Below are positions 17,922 to 26,281 of a DNA stretch of 64,000 nucleotides, piece after piece. Numbering within the stretch: position 1 is the stretch's first letter; every line of letters starts with the position of its first letter. Made by a program: the position numbers and the translations under genes. The notes below the pieces were generated by a model, which was given only the letters and a program-made list of their open reading frames with translations, did no database searches and was not told the origin of the DNA. Source of the stretch: Mariprofundaceae bacterium (GTDB lineage: Bacteria > Pseudomonadota > Zetaproteobacteria > Mariprofundales > Mariprofundaceae); contig JAUZQO010000009.1 in assembly GCA_030950925.1 (NCBI GenBank), positions 62,001 to 126,000 of the forward strand, written 5' to 3'.

Positions 17922-18090
17922 CTAGCCCGAATTATTCATAAATACTGTCGCGCCCTCGCTTGCTCCTTTGCCCGCAACAAATTTTTCTTCAATCGCCCGT
18001 AAGCAGTGGCTACGGTCTCTTTCAAGAAAATCCGTTGCAAACAAAGGTTCTACATGATCATCACGACGATTCATGAATAATCTAGGCTAG
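17922..18090. mobile_element. 169-bp element with imperfect terminal inverted repeats (MITE-like)
   Basis: CTAGCCcgaATTATTCAT at 17922-17939 is matched in inverse orientation by 18073-18090 (15 of 18 positions). The TAGCC...ATTATTCAT ends resemble those I associate with IS1380-like elements, so this may be a non-autonomous derivative. I see no clear target-site duplication. The minus strand between the ends is fully open for 50 codons (ATG at 18074, TAG at 17922-17924; begins MNRRDDHVEPLFATDFLE). It may be a captured or vestigial coding sequence. It fills the gap between pyrF and the SulP gene. Confidence 0.5.
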
Positions 18091-18211
18091 AAAAATCCTG
18101 CTCGCTATATTACTTATAACGTTATAAAGATCATTCCCTCTCACTTATCTTGATAATGCTGTACGCATGCTCAGCATGCCCGCACTTTTGGCTCGATCCT
18201 CTGGAGATTCC

Positions 18212-19726
18212 ATGTTTGCCCTATATTATAAACACGCCACAGGTGTGAAAGATGATGTTTTATCTGGATTGACTGTGGCGTTGGCTTTGGTGCCAGAAGC
18301 CGTTGCCTTTGCCTTTGTGGCTGGCGTTCATCCTTTGGTGGGTTTATATGCGGCATTTATGGTTGGTTTGATTACATCATTGATTGGTGGCCGTCCAGGT
18401 ATGATTTCTGGTGCGACAGGCTCGATGGCTGTGGTCATGGTTGCATTGGTGGCACAACATGGTGTTGAATATCTTTTTGCTACCGTTGTTTTGACTGGTA
18501 TTTTACAAATCATCTTCGGCACATTGAAATTTGGTAAATTTATTCGCATGGTTCCCTATCCTGTGATGCTAGGCTTTGTAAATGGGCTTGCCATTGTGAT
18601 TTTCCTTGCGCAACTTCCTCAATTTAAAACCGATGGTGCTTGGATGCAGGGTGGTGATTTGTATTTGATGTTGGCGTTGGTTCTAGGAACCATGGCAACC
18701 ATGTATATTTTACCCAAATTTACCCGTGCTGTCCCTGCGGGTTTGGTCGCCATTGTTGGCTTATCTTGTCTGGTTGTTTTTAGCGGCTTGGATACCAAAA
18801 CGGTCGGAGATATTGCCCATATTGGAGGGGATTTACCTAGCTTTCATATCCCTGATTTACCCATCAACTTTGAAACACTCTGGGTTATTTTACCTTATGC
18901 CTTTGTCTTGGCTGGTGTGGGTTTGATTGAATCCTTGTTAACCATGAGCGTCATTGATGAAATGACACATACGCGAGGCCAGGGTAATCGTGTATCTATT
19001 GGGCAAGGTACTGCCAATGTGGTCAGTGGATTTTTTGGCAGTATGGGTGGCTGCGCGATGATTGGACAGTCCATGATCAATATTTCATCGGGTGGTCTGC
19101 GCAATATTTCTGGTATTGCTGCTTCTTTATTTTTACTTTCCTTTATTTTGTTTGCCAATGAATTGATTGAAATGATTCCTGTTGCGGTATTGGTCGGTAT
19201 TATGTTTATGGTGGTGATTGGTACATTTGAATGGGGAAGTTTCAACCTTATCAATAAAATTCCACGTGAAGATTTGTTTGTCGGCATACTGGTCACAACG
19301 GTGACTGTTTTCACGGATTTAGCGACGGCTGTCATCATTGGTGTGATTGCTACGGCTTTGATGTTTGCGTGGAAACAAGCCAAACATATTCATGCCGTTG
19401 TCACACTTGAAAATGAAACCAAAGTTTACACCGTGTATGGTCCATTATTTTTCGCATCCATTCACCGCTTTCATCAATTATTCGATATTCAAAAAGATCC
19501 CCATCACATTATCATTGATTTTGCCCAATCACGCGTTGCCGATCATTCTGCCATTGAAGCCATTGATGGTTTGGCTGAAAAATACAGTGAGGCAGGAAAA
19601 AACTTACAAATTCGTCATTTAAGTAAAGAGTGCCGCCAATTATTAAAAACAGCAGGCGACTTGGTTGAAGTGAATATTCAAGAAGATCCCAATTATCATG
19701 TGGCTGATGATCGTTTGGCAAAATAA
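18212..19726 (+). CDS. SulP family anion transporter with STAS domain
   Basis: This is an inner-membrane SulP/SLC26-type permease, probably for sulfate, bicarbonate or another anion. The membrane part opens [28 protein letters not shown] and continues through about 10-12 hydrophobic helices, including [18 protein letters not shown]-terminal STAS domain (about residues 400-500) contains [23 protein letters not shown] choose ATG 18212, with CTGGAG upstream. Earlier in-frame starts at 18167 and 18176 lack a ribosome-binding site. Two small membrane-protein genes follow on the same strand. Substrate is not deducible. Confidence 0.9.
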   Translation: MFALYYKHATGVKDDVLSGLTVALALVPEAVAFAFVAGVHPLVGLYAAFMVGLITSLIGGRPGMISGATGSMAVVMVALVAQHGVEYLFATVVLTGILQIIFGTLKFGKFIRMVPYPVMLGFVNGLAIVIFLAQLPQFKTDGAWMQGGDLYLMLALVLGTMATMYILPKFTRAVPAGLVAIVGLSCLVVFSGLDTKTVGDIAHIGGDLPSFHIPDLPINFETLWVILPYAFVLAGVGLIESLLTMSVIDEMTHTRGQGNRVSIGQGTANVVSGFFGSMGGCAMIGQSMINISSGGLRNISGIAASLFLLSFILFANELIEMIPVAVLVGIMFMVVIGTFEWGSFNLINKIPREDLFVGILVTTVTVFTDLATAVIIGVIATALMFAWKQAKHIHAVVTLENETKVYTVYGPLFFASIHRFHQLFDIQKDPHHIIIDFAQSRVADHSAIEAIDGLAEKYSEAGKNLQIRHLSKECRQLLKTAGDLVEVNIQEDPNYHVADDRLAK

Positions 19727-19749
19727 CAAGCACCAAAGGTAACGCTATC

Positions 19750-20154
19750 ATGGTCACAAGTGTCATATTGGTTCTTATTAGTTTTGTTTGGTTGGCACTG
19801 GCTTGGTTCTTTAGAAAAGTACGATTTTTTCATATTCCAGCCATGATGTTATTGGTTGTATTTGACCTTTTTTTCCCAGTTTATTTATATCTCACGCATG
19901 ATTGGTGGCAACGTTTGATTGTGCATCAAGAAGCACTTTCTTTTGCCGTATGGAGTCATTTAATTTTGATTATTGTGTTGTATTCTTTGTATGTATTACA
20001 AATTATGGCAGGGCGCGGCATGATGCAAACACAAGGTGCTGAGTATAAGGAACATCAACATGATCATGCCCAACAGTTTATGGGTATTCTCATTGTTCGT
20101 ACCTTGGTATTTGCATCGGGAGCTTTACTCATTGTACCCGCTGGAACTCAATAA
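19750..20154 (+). CDS. Small polytopic membrane protein, unknown
   Basis: The 134-residue protein has four predicted hydrophobic segments (roughly residues 3-20, 28-48, 65-85 and 110-130). Histidines sit near the membrane borders (YLTHDWW, VWSHL, EHQHDHAQQ). The histidine placement could suggest metal or haem binding, but I recognise no family. It starts 23 bp after the SulP gene and is probably co-transcribed with it. AAAGG lies upstream of ATG 19750. Confidence 0.6.
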   Translation: MVTSVILVLISFVWLALAWFFRKVRFFHIPAMMLLVVFDLFFPVYLYLTHDWWQRLIVHQEALSFAVWSHLILIIVLYSLYVLQIMAGRGMMQTQGAEYKEHQHDHAQQFMGILIVRTLVFASGALLIVPAGTQ

Positions 20155-20175
20155 CTAGATTTTATCGAGGTGATA

Positions 20176-20412
20176 ATGGCACATAAAGAAACAATGACTG
20201 CCCAAGTTTGGAAACGTTTGATGATACGCTATAGCATATTGATGGTGGTCGGTGTTGTTATCATTATTTCTATCATTCCATCCGTAAAATCTGGGGCTGA
20301 AACATGGAATATGATTATTTTACTACTCGGTGGACTTGGTATATTTGGTGGTTTTTTTGGTCTAGCAGTCTCTTTATTTTTTCACCTTTGGCATGGAAAA
20401 GCATCAGAATAA
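20176..20412 (+). CDS. Small two-helix membrane protein, unknown
   Basis: The 78-residue protein has hydrophobic segments at about 18-35 and 48-70 (GGLGIFGGFFGLAVSLFF). The start is ATG 20176, with CGAGG upstream; a GTG at 20170 is within that site. It follows the previous small membrane gene closely and ends with a 9-bp convergent overlap with the ion-channel gene. No family is recognised. Coding status is supported by spacing and ribosome-binding site only. Confidence 0.55.
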   Translation: MAHKETMTAQVWKRLMIRYSILMVVGVVIIISIIPSVKSGAETWNMIILLLGGLGIFGGFFGLAVSLFFHLWHGKASE

Positions 20413-21222
20413 ATCAATACTATCATCTTGATCGCTTCCACAAAAAGGGCAGTAACGATATTCAGATGAAATGGATGTGTTACATTCCATACATTTGGTG
20501 TCCATGTGTACCATGCGCCCCACACGTACAGAAATGACGGCTGTCACCATCGCAAACATACAAATGCCAATCAAAATAAGAAAAGCTGCCAGTAATTTTC
20601 CAACCACGCTCTGGGGAACATAATCGCCATAACCCACCGTACTCATGGTCACCAAACTCCACCATGTGCCTGCAAATGCATTGGGGAAAGTGCTGGGTTC
20701 AACAATAAAAATGATATTGCCAATAATCACTGAAATTAACGTGGTTGTGCCAAGAACAGCAAACAATAATGCCAAAGAACCAGCGACAGACTCAAATAGA
20801 TTCACCAAAAGAGGAAAATACATGGTGATTTTAAATAAACGAATCAAACGTAATAGACGAATTAAAATAGAACTATGAAGACCAAAAATAAGTGGTAAAA
20901 TGGTGATTAAATCAATCATACCATGAAAACTTCTCATATACTTTAAACGTTTATGGGCTGAAAAAACACGCAAAGCATATTCCAGTAAAAAAAAGTACAA
21001 AATAAATGCTTCAATGGCAGGTAAAAAATTTTGAAGTAAGATGTGGTATTCATCAACAGTATCCATCATGGATAAAAAAACAGTCGCAACAATCAAAAGT
21101 AAAATACAATAATTGGTGATACGTCCTGCCACCGATGATAAATCAAATAAATAATGATTCAAATGAGAACGCACTGTTTCAAGCATGCTTTGATTCATAC
21201 TTGTTGTGGTTTCACTTGACAT
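20404..21222 (-). CDS. Voltage-gated-type K+ channel with C-terminal zinc ribbon
   Basis: This is an inner-membrane potassium channel subunit of 272 residues. The voltage-sensor-like S4 reads SILIRLLRLIRLFKITMYFP. The pore carries the canonical filter in TMSTVGYGDYVPQSVVGK, followed by S6. The short cytoplasmic tail is a Cys4 ribbon, CMECNTS...YRYCPFCG, rather than an RCK or cyclic-nucleotide domain. I start at MSSETT (21222), with GAGGGGAGGG immediately upstream. A Met five codons earlier lies before that site. It is divergent from murU. Confidence 0.9.
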   Translation of the reverse strand: MSSETTTSMNQSMLETVRSHLNHYLFDLSSVAGRITNYCILLLIVATVFLSMMDTVDEYHILLQNFLPAIEAFILYFFLLEYALRVFSAHKRLKYMRSFHGMIDLITILPLIFGLHSSILIRLLRLIRLFKITMYFPLLVNLFESVAGSLALLFAVLGTTTLISVIIGNIIFIVEPSTFPNAFAGTWWSLVTMSTVGYGDYVPQSVVGKLLAAFLILIGICMFAMVTAVISVRVGRMVHMDTKCMECNTSISSEYRYCPFCGSDQDDSIDLF

Positions 21223-21309
21223 GTTCCCTCCCCTCAAAGATAAATGTAATATTCAAATTATTAAAGAAAATTAAAGCAAGAACATCGCCAGCTTTATTTC
21301 AAATAAAAA

Positions 21310-21319
21310 GGGGGGGGGG
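21310..21319 (+). repeat. G10 homopolymer in the murU ribosome-binding region
   Basis: Ten consecutive G residues lie four bases before the ATG of the murU-like gene, occupying the Shine-Dalgarno position. Such tracts are prone to slipped-strand length change, which would alter ribosome-binding-site strength and spacing. See the finding for interpretation. Confidence 0.8.
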
Positions 21320-21323
21320 AACC

Positions 21324-22004
21324 ATGCACATTGAACATGCTATTATTTTAGCAGCAGGTCTGGGAACACGTCTGGCATGGCTGACCAAAGATCGCCCCAA
21401 AGCGATGATGAATATACAAGGTGATCCTGCGATCATTCATGTCATTCGACAATTGAGCCGCCAAGGTATTCGTCATATCGTCATCAATGTTCATCACCAC
21501 GCCCAACAATTGATCAATGACCTTGGCAATGGCGAACACCTCGGTGTTCACCTTGAATTCAGTCAGGAAGAAAGCTTACTTGATTCTGGTGGTGGGGTTC
21601 GAACTGCCATGCAATATTTACCTGAGGATTTTCCATTTATTGTCCACAATGCCGATATTATCAGTGATGTGAATATTCAAGTGCTGGCAACACATGCGCG
21701 GCATCATGCATGCGCTTTAGCATTGGTTCATAATCCAGTACATCATCTCTGTGGAGATTTCTCATATCAGCATCACCTTGTACAAACAGATGGAGAGCCG
21801 TGCTACACCTTTGCTGGTATTTCTCTATGGCAGCACGAAGCATTACAACATTTTCCTATCAACCGATCATTTTCATTGGTGCAAGCCATGCATGAACAGA
21901 TTGAACAACAGGTATGCACTGGCATGCTTCATCAAGGTCAATGGTTTGACATTGGTCGACCGAGAGATTTGATACGTGCCAACAAAAATTGGGAGCCATC
22001 ATGA
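21324..22004 (+). CDS. murU: Sugar-1-phosphate nucleotidyltransferase, MurU-like
   Basis: This 226-residue nucleotidyltransferase matches the short MurU type (N-acetylmuramate alpha-1-phosphate uridylyltransferase of the cell-wall recycling bypass). It has the G-x-G-T-R-L loop AIILAAGLGTRLAWLTKDRPKAM (about residues 6-28), then DSGGGVRTAM, VHNADIISDV with the metal-binding Asp, and GMLHQGQWFDIGRPRDL near the end. The usual kinase partner AmgK is not adjacent in this window. The start is ATG 21324 behind a G10 tract. Its TGA overlaps the HIT gene start. Other hexose-1-phosphate substrates are possible. Confidence 0.82.
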   Translation: MHIEHAIILAAGLGTRLAWLTKDRPKAMMNIQGDPAIIHVIRQLSRQGIRHIVINVHHHAQQLINDLGNGEHLGVHLEFSQEESLLDSGGGVRTAMQYLPEDFPFIVHNADIISDVNIQVLATHARHHACALALVHNPVHHLCGDFSYQHHLVQTDGEPCYTFAGISLWQHEALQHFPINRSFSLVQAMHEQIEQQVCTGMLHQGQWFDIGRPRDLIRANKNWEPS

Positions 22005-22402
22005 TATTACATCCACAGTTAGAATCTGATTGTATGATGCTTGGAAAATTATCACTTTGTGCTGTCTTGTTGATGCCCGACGCACATTATCCATGGCTTA
22101 TTTTGGTACCCCAACGTGAAAACATCAGCGAAATTCATGATTTAACTGAAACGGATCAACAACAACTGATGCGTGAATCGTGCATGGTCTCTCACACACT
22201 GAAAAAAACCTTCCACGCCGATAAAATCAATGTTGCTGCTTTGGGGAACATGGTACCACAATTACATATTCACCATATTGTTCGTTATAAGGATGATGTG
22301 AGCTGGCCAGCACCTGTTTGGGGCGCATACCCAGCCAAAGCCTATACAGCCAATGCATTGGATGAACTATGCAAGATACTCAAAGAAGCCTTGCCATTAT
22401 AA
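22001..22402 (+). CDS. HIT family protein
   Basis: The 133-residue protein has the histidine-triad loop QLHIHHIVRY near residue 90 and the upstream family block PWLILVPQRENISEIHDL. HIT proteins are nucleotide hydrolases or transferases acting on phosphoramidates or dinucleotides. The ATG at 22001 overlaps the murU stop (ATGA), with GGGAG upstream, so it is translationally coupled. A role in nucleotide-sugar metabolism is possible but is inferred from context only. Confidence 0.88.
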   Translation: MILHPQLESDCMMLGKLSLCAVLLMPDAHYPWLILVPQRENISEIHDLTETDQQQLMRESCMVSHTLKKTFHADKINVAALGNMVPQLHIHHIVRYKDDVSWPAPVWGAYPAKAYTANALDELCKILKEALPL

Positions 22403-22440
22403 CAGCACTTCGACTAATCCACGCTATCTTTCATGGGACG

Positions 22441-22585
22441 TCAAAACCGTACCATCATCTCATCAAGTTCTATATTGGGGATATGCTCATGCCAGTGGCG
22501 CACCCACCAATCCATATCTTGCTGCATATTGAGTAAGCGAAAACCTGCTTCACCACTTTGTTGCGTGCCAGTGCCACCCATTGAG
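22441..22585 (-). pseudogene. Orphan 3' coding fragment next to the nuclease gene
   Basis: Below the nuclease stop, the minus strand stays open in another frame and ends at TGA (22441-22443). It reads GGTGTQQSGEAGFRLLNMQQ, then DMDWWVRHWHEHIPNIELDE. Codons here look like those of the surrounding housekeeping genes, unlike the AT-rich nuclease gene. Reading back into the nuclease region in this frame gives low-complexity sequence. I interpret it as the 3' end of a host gene whose 5' part was lost. I do not recognise the protein, and chance openness is possible. Confidence 0.35.
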
Positions 22586-23833
22586 TTATACAATAGTTTT
22601 TGATATTTTTTTGAGAATTTCTTTATCTTCACCAAAAGTACATATTGCTTCACAATGTTTTTGTAAGCCTGAAAAAAGTATATAATTTATTTCTATATGA
22701 CTATTTTTTATAGCTGGTCTTTGCAACTGAAAAATCAAATCCTTTTCTCGTTTATCAGGAATAATAATATACAATGAGGGTGGGTTATCGGGGAAAGAAT
22801 AGTATAAGTCGTTGAGCCTTAATATACCCGAATATATTGATGTACTTTTCTCAACTTCAAATGCACAAGTAATATTGTTGCTGCCTTTATCAAACCAAAC
22901 AGCATCAATTAGCGTGATGGTTTTATAGGTTGCTTTATCGACATCTAATGGCGGAAATTCATCTATACTAATGAAAGATAAACTTTTTCCGTTATGACAT
23001 CGAGAGCGATCATTTGAGGCTGCAATAACATCGTATCCCATTGCCCCGCCAATGGTTAAAATGTGATGCTGCATTTCAGTGTGTAGATCTTCTTCTTGAT
23101 TTGAGGCTAAAACCTCTTGATGCCGTTTTTTCATCTTTTTTTCAATCTTCATTCGTTCTTCATCGCTGAGAAAGTCATCACTCATCCGTAACTTCTTTTC
23201 TCCGACATCAAATAACAAACCTGCAAAAGCCCCCAAATCATTTGAAAGTGTAACTTTATATTCATTATTCTTCGCGATAATCACTTCCCTCATTCTAAGG
23301 TACTCTGTCCATGAGCCAAGTTTAACTTTATCCTTAAATAACGTATTAAAACCATTCACAATCGCAGTATTACATGGAGGCATCATCGTGGGGTGTAAAA
23401 AATAAAGAATGCTTGCAACAGCAGGTCCTAAGCCTTTAATTTTCCGTTCGTCCAGCAAAATAATCTCTTTAATAATCTGCTCTTCTTTTATTGCGTTGAA
23501 GCACCTTTCTAAGAACTGACCAAAAGCGACTTGATTTTCTTCATCTTCGTAAATATCGGGAATTCGTAGTTTTGGTTTCCAATAAAAAGGATGAGCTGCA
23601 CCTTTGAATACTTGTTTTTGTTCTGTAATACAATGTAATACAAACTCTAACGATGAGCCTTTAAAGTCATTACCAAAAGTTCCATATTTAATATCCTCTA
23701 TGACATGAAGGACACCTCTTCTAATCGAACGAAATGCTTTTAACCTTTCTTCATTATTGATAAACCAACTGTTATAAACTGAATCACTATCATCTTTATA
23801 GCTTTGAATGATCAATTTAAAATTTTGAGTCAT
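22586..23833 (-). CDS. Putative HhH plus PD-(D/E)XK-like nuclease, uncharacterised
   Basis: The 415-residue soluble protein is noticeably AT-rich and of unknown function. At about residues 129-155 it has a helix-hairpin-helix-like stretch, KIKGLGPAVASILYFLHP, as in DNA glycosylase-type HhH motifs. A charged linker follows (about 215-245). The C-terminal domain contains LIDAVWFD, then CAFEVEKSTSIYSGILRLND (about 303-340). The acidic residue-strand-ExE arrangement resembles a PD-(D/E)XK nuclease core, although the usual catalytic Lys position is not obvious. I start at MTQNF (23833), which has AAGGA upstream. No methyltransferase is adjacent. Likely horizontally acquired. Confidence 0.6.
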   Translation of the reverse strand: MTQNFKLIIQSYKDDSDSVYNSWFINNEERLKAFRSIRRGVLHVIEDIKYGTFGNDFKGSSLEFVLHCITEQKQVFKGAAHPFYWKPKLRIPDIYEDEENQVAFGQFLERCFNAIKEEQIIKEIILLDERKIKGLGPAVASILYFLHPTMMPPCNTAIVNGFNTLFKDKVKLGSWTEYLRMREVIIAKNNEYKVTLSNDLGAFAGLLFDVGEKKLRMSDDFLSDEERMKIEKKMKKRHQEVLASNQEEDLHTEMQHHILTIGGAMGYDVIAASNDRSRCHNGKSLSFISIDEFPPLDVDKATYKTITLIDAVWFDKGSNNITCAFEVEKSTSIYSGILRLNDLYYSFPDNPPSLYIIIPDKREKDLIFQLQRPAIKNSHIEINYILFSGLQKHCEAICTFGEDKEILKKISKTIV

Positions 23834-23871
23834 ATTTATCCTTGAGATTTTTTTATCCAGAACGATCAAAA

Positions 23872-24147
23872 TTATCGGCGACGAATATTCTCTTTGTTCT
23901 TTCTATCACTCTTGAAAATCCATACATCCAACAATAAAGAGGCTACGACCAAGCTCCACAATAACGCCATTGGAAGCCCTGTTTTCTCAACCAAGACTTG
24001 TATCCCTGCATCTTGATCAAAATGTAAAAAAATAAAGATTACCAACACAAGGTGTCCTGCAATCAATGCGAAAATCATGGAAATTGTCCAAATACTGCTA
24101 ACCAATAGTGCTATTTTTGATGCACCACCAGGTGGTCTTAATGCCAT
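23872..24147 (-). CDS. Small membrane protein, unknown
   Basis: The 91-residue protein has two membrane helices (about 14-40, with LLVSSIWTISMIFALIAGHLVLV; and 57-77, with LPMALLWSLVVASLLLDVW). The C-terminal tail is basic (KSDRKNKENIRRR). It starts nine bases after the lipoprotein gene, so it is probably in the hldD-bamE transcript. No family is recognised. Confidence 0.6.
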   Translation of the reverse strand: MALRPPGGASKIALLVSSIWTISMIFALIAGHLVLVIFIFLHFDQDAGIQVLVEKTGLPMALLWSLVVASLLLDVWIFKSDRKNKENIRRR

Positions 24148-24156
24148 AATAGCCTC

Positions 24157-24462
24157 TTAAAAACCAAAGTACTGTAAGCTTTTCACACGCAATGCTTTGT
24201 CATACTCAACAATAACACCGCGTACATAAGCTTGGTTTTTTTCCTTATCTTTCACTTGCTCAACATATTCCACACGCTTGGGGTGCAAGGGATCCTGCAT
24301 CGCAGGACTCCCCCACTCGCTTTCAACTTGAAACTTGGTATCCCCTTTCTGAATCAGCCAAATTTTCTCTTTGCTTAACTCATTACCCTGATGAATGGGG
24401 CGTTGTACACAGCCATTGGCAAAAAAAATCATCAACATACACAAGGTAATCAAAGACTTCAT
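24157..24462 (-). CDS. bamE: BamE/SmpA-like outer-membrane lipoprotein
   Basis: BamE is a lipoprotein subunit of the outer-membrane beta-barrel assembly machine. The 101-residue precursor has a lipoprotein signal, MKSLITLCMLMIFFANGC, with the lipidated Cys at about 18. The SmpA/OmlA-type segment follows: IQKGDTKFQVESEWGSPAM, then a P-x-R-x-E-Y-V strand. The protein is short and the family is diverse, so a related small lipoprotein is possible. It overlaps the end of hldD by four bases. Confidence 0.65.
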   Translation of the reverse strand: MKSLITLCMLMIFFANGCVQRPIHQGNELSKEKIWLIQKGDTKFQVESEWGSPAMQDPLHPKRVEYVEQVKDKEKNQAYVRGVIVEYDKALRVKSLQYFGF

Positions 24463-25421
24463 ACACTCACCTGTGGTCCACGAAAACCTATCTCAAGTTG
24501 CTGAATATAATCCTCAATACCTGCTTCTAAACGCCACTGAGGTTGCCAATCTAAAATGCGAGATGTTTCAGACAAGTCGGCTTCGGTGTGCATTTGAAAA
24601 AAAGAAAAAGGGTTATCAAAATATTCAGGCGTAAAGCTTTGGTTTAGACTTTTCCCCAAGCAATCGACAATATCATTGTATGCACGCGCTTTGCCTGAAC
24701 CAACATTACAAACACCTGATTCTGTGCTTGTCAGTGCTGCAATATTCGCACCCACCACATCTTGAATATAGACAAAATCACGCATTTGTTCGCCATATTT
24801 GAACAAGCGCAACGGCTCACCCGCTTTCGCTTTTTCATACCATTGCAATATCATGGATGCTGTTTTCGTTCCATCGCGTTCATTTTTATGATGTTCGCCA
24901 CAGCCATACACATTAAAATAACGCAAACCGATGATGGGTGCGCTATGTTTTCCATACCAACGGGAGGCTATGCGATCCATCAAAAGTTTGGAAAAACCAT
25001 AAATATTTTCAGGCTCTTCGCCGACACCAATCGCATTGGGAGCAGGTGAATTGCCATACGTTCCTGCCGAAGAAGCATAAATAACCCGCGTTCTTGATGC
25101 GTGTGCTGCTTCTAATATTTTAGCAAAAGCATTGGTATTCACTTCGATCATCAAGCGTTGATTCATCACCGTGGTATCGGTAATCGCAGCTTCGTGATAG
25201 ACGGCTTCATAACGACCGCCTGCAATCTCCTGCAATAACGCTGCATCATCACAATCAGCGGCACGGACTTCACAATCCACATGAATCAGGTTTTTCCAAT
25301 CACCTGAAGAAAAATCATCCACAATGACGATGTCTCGACCATGTTTTTTAATGAAAGTCGCAGCTAAATTGGAGCCGATAAACCCCGCACCACCTGTAAT
25401 GAGAATTTGTTTTTTTGTCAT
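24459..25421 (-). CDS. hldD: ADP-L-glycero-D-manno-heptose 6-epimerase
   Basis: HldD makes the heptose donor for LPS inner core. The short-chain dehydrogenase fold shows ILITGGAGFIGSNLAA (residues 6-21), ASSAGTYG with the catalytic Ser, the YGFSK Tyr-x3-Lys pair, LRYFNVYG, and MRDFVYIQDVVGANI. Alignment by eye with recalled E. coli HldD is good across the whole 320 residues. The downstream bamE-like gene overlaps its stop codon, so the two envelope genes are coupled. Confidence 0.93.
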   Translation of the reverse strand: MTKKQILITGGAGFIGSNLAATFIKKHGRDIVIVDDFSSGDWKNLIHVDCEVRAADCDDAALLQEIAGGRYEAVYHEAAITDTTVMNQRLMIEVNTNAFAKILEAAHASRTRVIYASSAGTYGNSPAPNAIGVGEEPENIYGFSKLLMDRIASRWYGKHSAPIIGLRYFNVYGCGEHHKNERDGTKTASMILQWYEKAKAGEPLRLFKYGEQMRDFVYIQDVVGANIAALTSTESGVCNVGSGKARAYNDIVDCLGKSLNQSFTPEYFDNPFSFFQMHTEADLSETSRILDWQPQWRLEAGIEDYIQQLEIGFRGPQVSV

Positions 25422-25433
25422 GGAGGGTTCCTT

Positions 25434-25847
25434 CTATTTTGATACGCGTGCTGCGCCTTTCCACTGAAGTTGTAGTTGAGACAAGGCTTGCACAGTGGCA
25501 TCATTACAAATCTTATAGCCTGCTTTTTCATTGACCTTTTGCATCAATATCTGGGCATCATCTTCTTGTACTTGAAGTACATCACACCCCACTTCTGCCA
25601 ACAAACGTGAAATCCAAGAGCCAAGCCCTGAAAGCTGGTGAATTTGCACCGTACGAATCAATTCATCACAGCGTGCGACACTGACTTGATGCCCTGTAAT
25701 CAATGATAATGATTCCGCATCATCATCGGCTAAAGATGCAATAGGGCGGCATAATAATTTGAAAATAACCCACTCACTTTCGCTAATAAATGTTTTATCT
25801 ACGTGTAACGGAAACACACCTGGCAATGCTTGAATCTTATTCATCAT
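25434..25847 (-). CDS. Conserved-looking protein of unknown function
   Basis: The 137-residue cytoplasmic protein starts 8 bp after the pentapeptide gene stop and ends 12 bp before hldD, so it is likely in the same transcript. The segment LSGLGSWISRLLAEVGCDVL around residue 73 looks like a weak helix-hairpin-helix. I recognise no family. AAAAGGGA precedes paired ATG codons; the second could be the start. Confidence 0.5.
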   Translation of the reverse strand: MMNKIQALPGVFPLHVDKTFISESEWVIFKLLCRPIASLADDDAESLSLITGHQVSVARCDELIRTVQIHQLSGLGSWISRLLAEVGCDVLQVQEDDAQILMQKVNEKAGYKICNDATVQALSQLQLQWKGAARVSK

Positions 25848-25855
25848 TTTCCCTT

Positions 25856-26215
25856 TTAATCAACATAAGCCGTTGGGCCTGTAATATACGCACCCTTCAA
25901 GCCCCATTTATGAATCTTCGCGCCAATACGAATAGAATTGGTGAGATTTGCTCGGCGCAGCTTCGCTCCTGTCAAATCTGCTTCAAACAAGTCTGACTCG
26001 CTTAAATCTGCACCACGCAAATCAGCTTTGGTAAAATTACATGATCGTAAATTGGCGCGAACGAATTTGGTGTTGCGTAAATTGGCACCACTAAAGTCAC
26101 AGCCAACAAGGGATGCTTTAGAAAAATCTTGTTCTGACAAATCTTGACCAGAAAAATTCTCGCCTTGAATTTTTTGACCTTGTTGAAGTGCACTCAAAAG
26201 CTCTTGAAGCGTCAT
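25856..26215 (-). CDS. Pentapeptide-repeat protein
   Basis: The 119-residue protein has about 14 tandem A(D/N)LXX units between residues 25 and 100, for example SGANLRNTKFVRANLRSCNF, TKADLRGADLSES and FEADLTGAKLRRANL. These should form a right-handed quadrilateral beta-helix. A short N-terminal helical cap (MTLQELLSALQQGQKI) precedes them. I start at MTLQ because GGGGGAAGG lies just upstream; a start 19 codons earlier lacks one. Known pentapeptide proteins include gyrase-protecting DNA mimics, but nothing here shows that role. Confidence 0.85.
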   Translation of the reverse strand: MTLQELLSALQQGQKIQGENFSGQDLSEQDFSKASLVGCDFSGANLRNTKFVRANLRSCNFTKADLRGADLSESDLFEADLTGAKLRRANLTNSIRIGAKIHKWGLKGAYITGPTAYVD

Positions 26216-26281
26216 ACCTTCCCCCATACCTTTAAAAACGTGGTTGCGATGGTACGTTTTATCACTTTGCACGCAAGCTGC

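Noticed and set aside
22586-24147. Two-gene defence system of nuclease plus small membrane effector
   Set aside because: The membrane-protein gene is spaced as part of the hldD-bamE run and its composition does not match the nuclease gene, so I do not claim a functional pair.
24395-24634. Plus-strand frame opposite bamE and hldD
   Set aside because: It overlaps two recognisable genes on the other strand and shows no protein-family signal.
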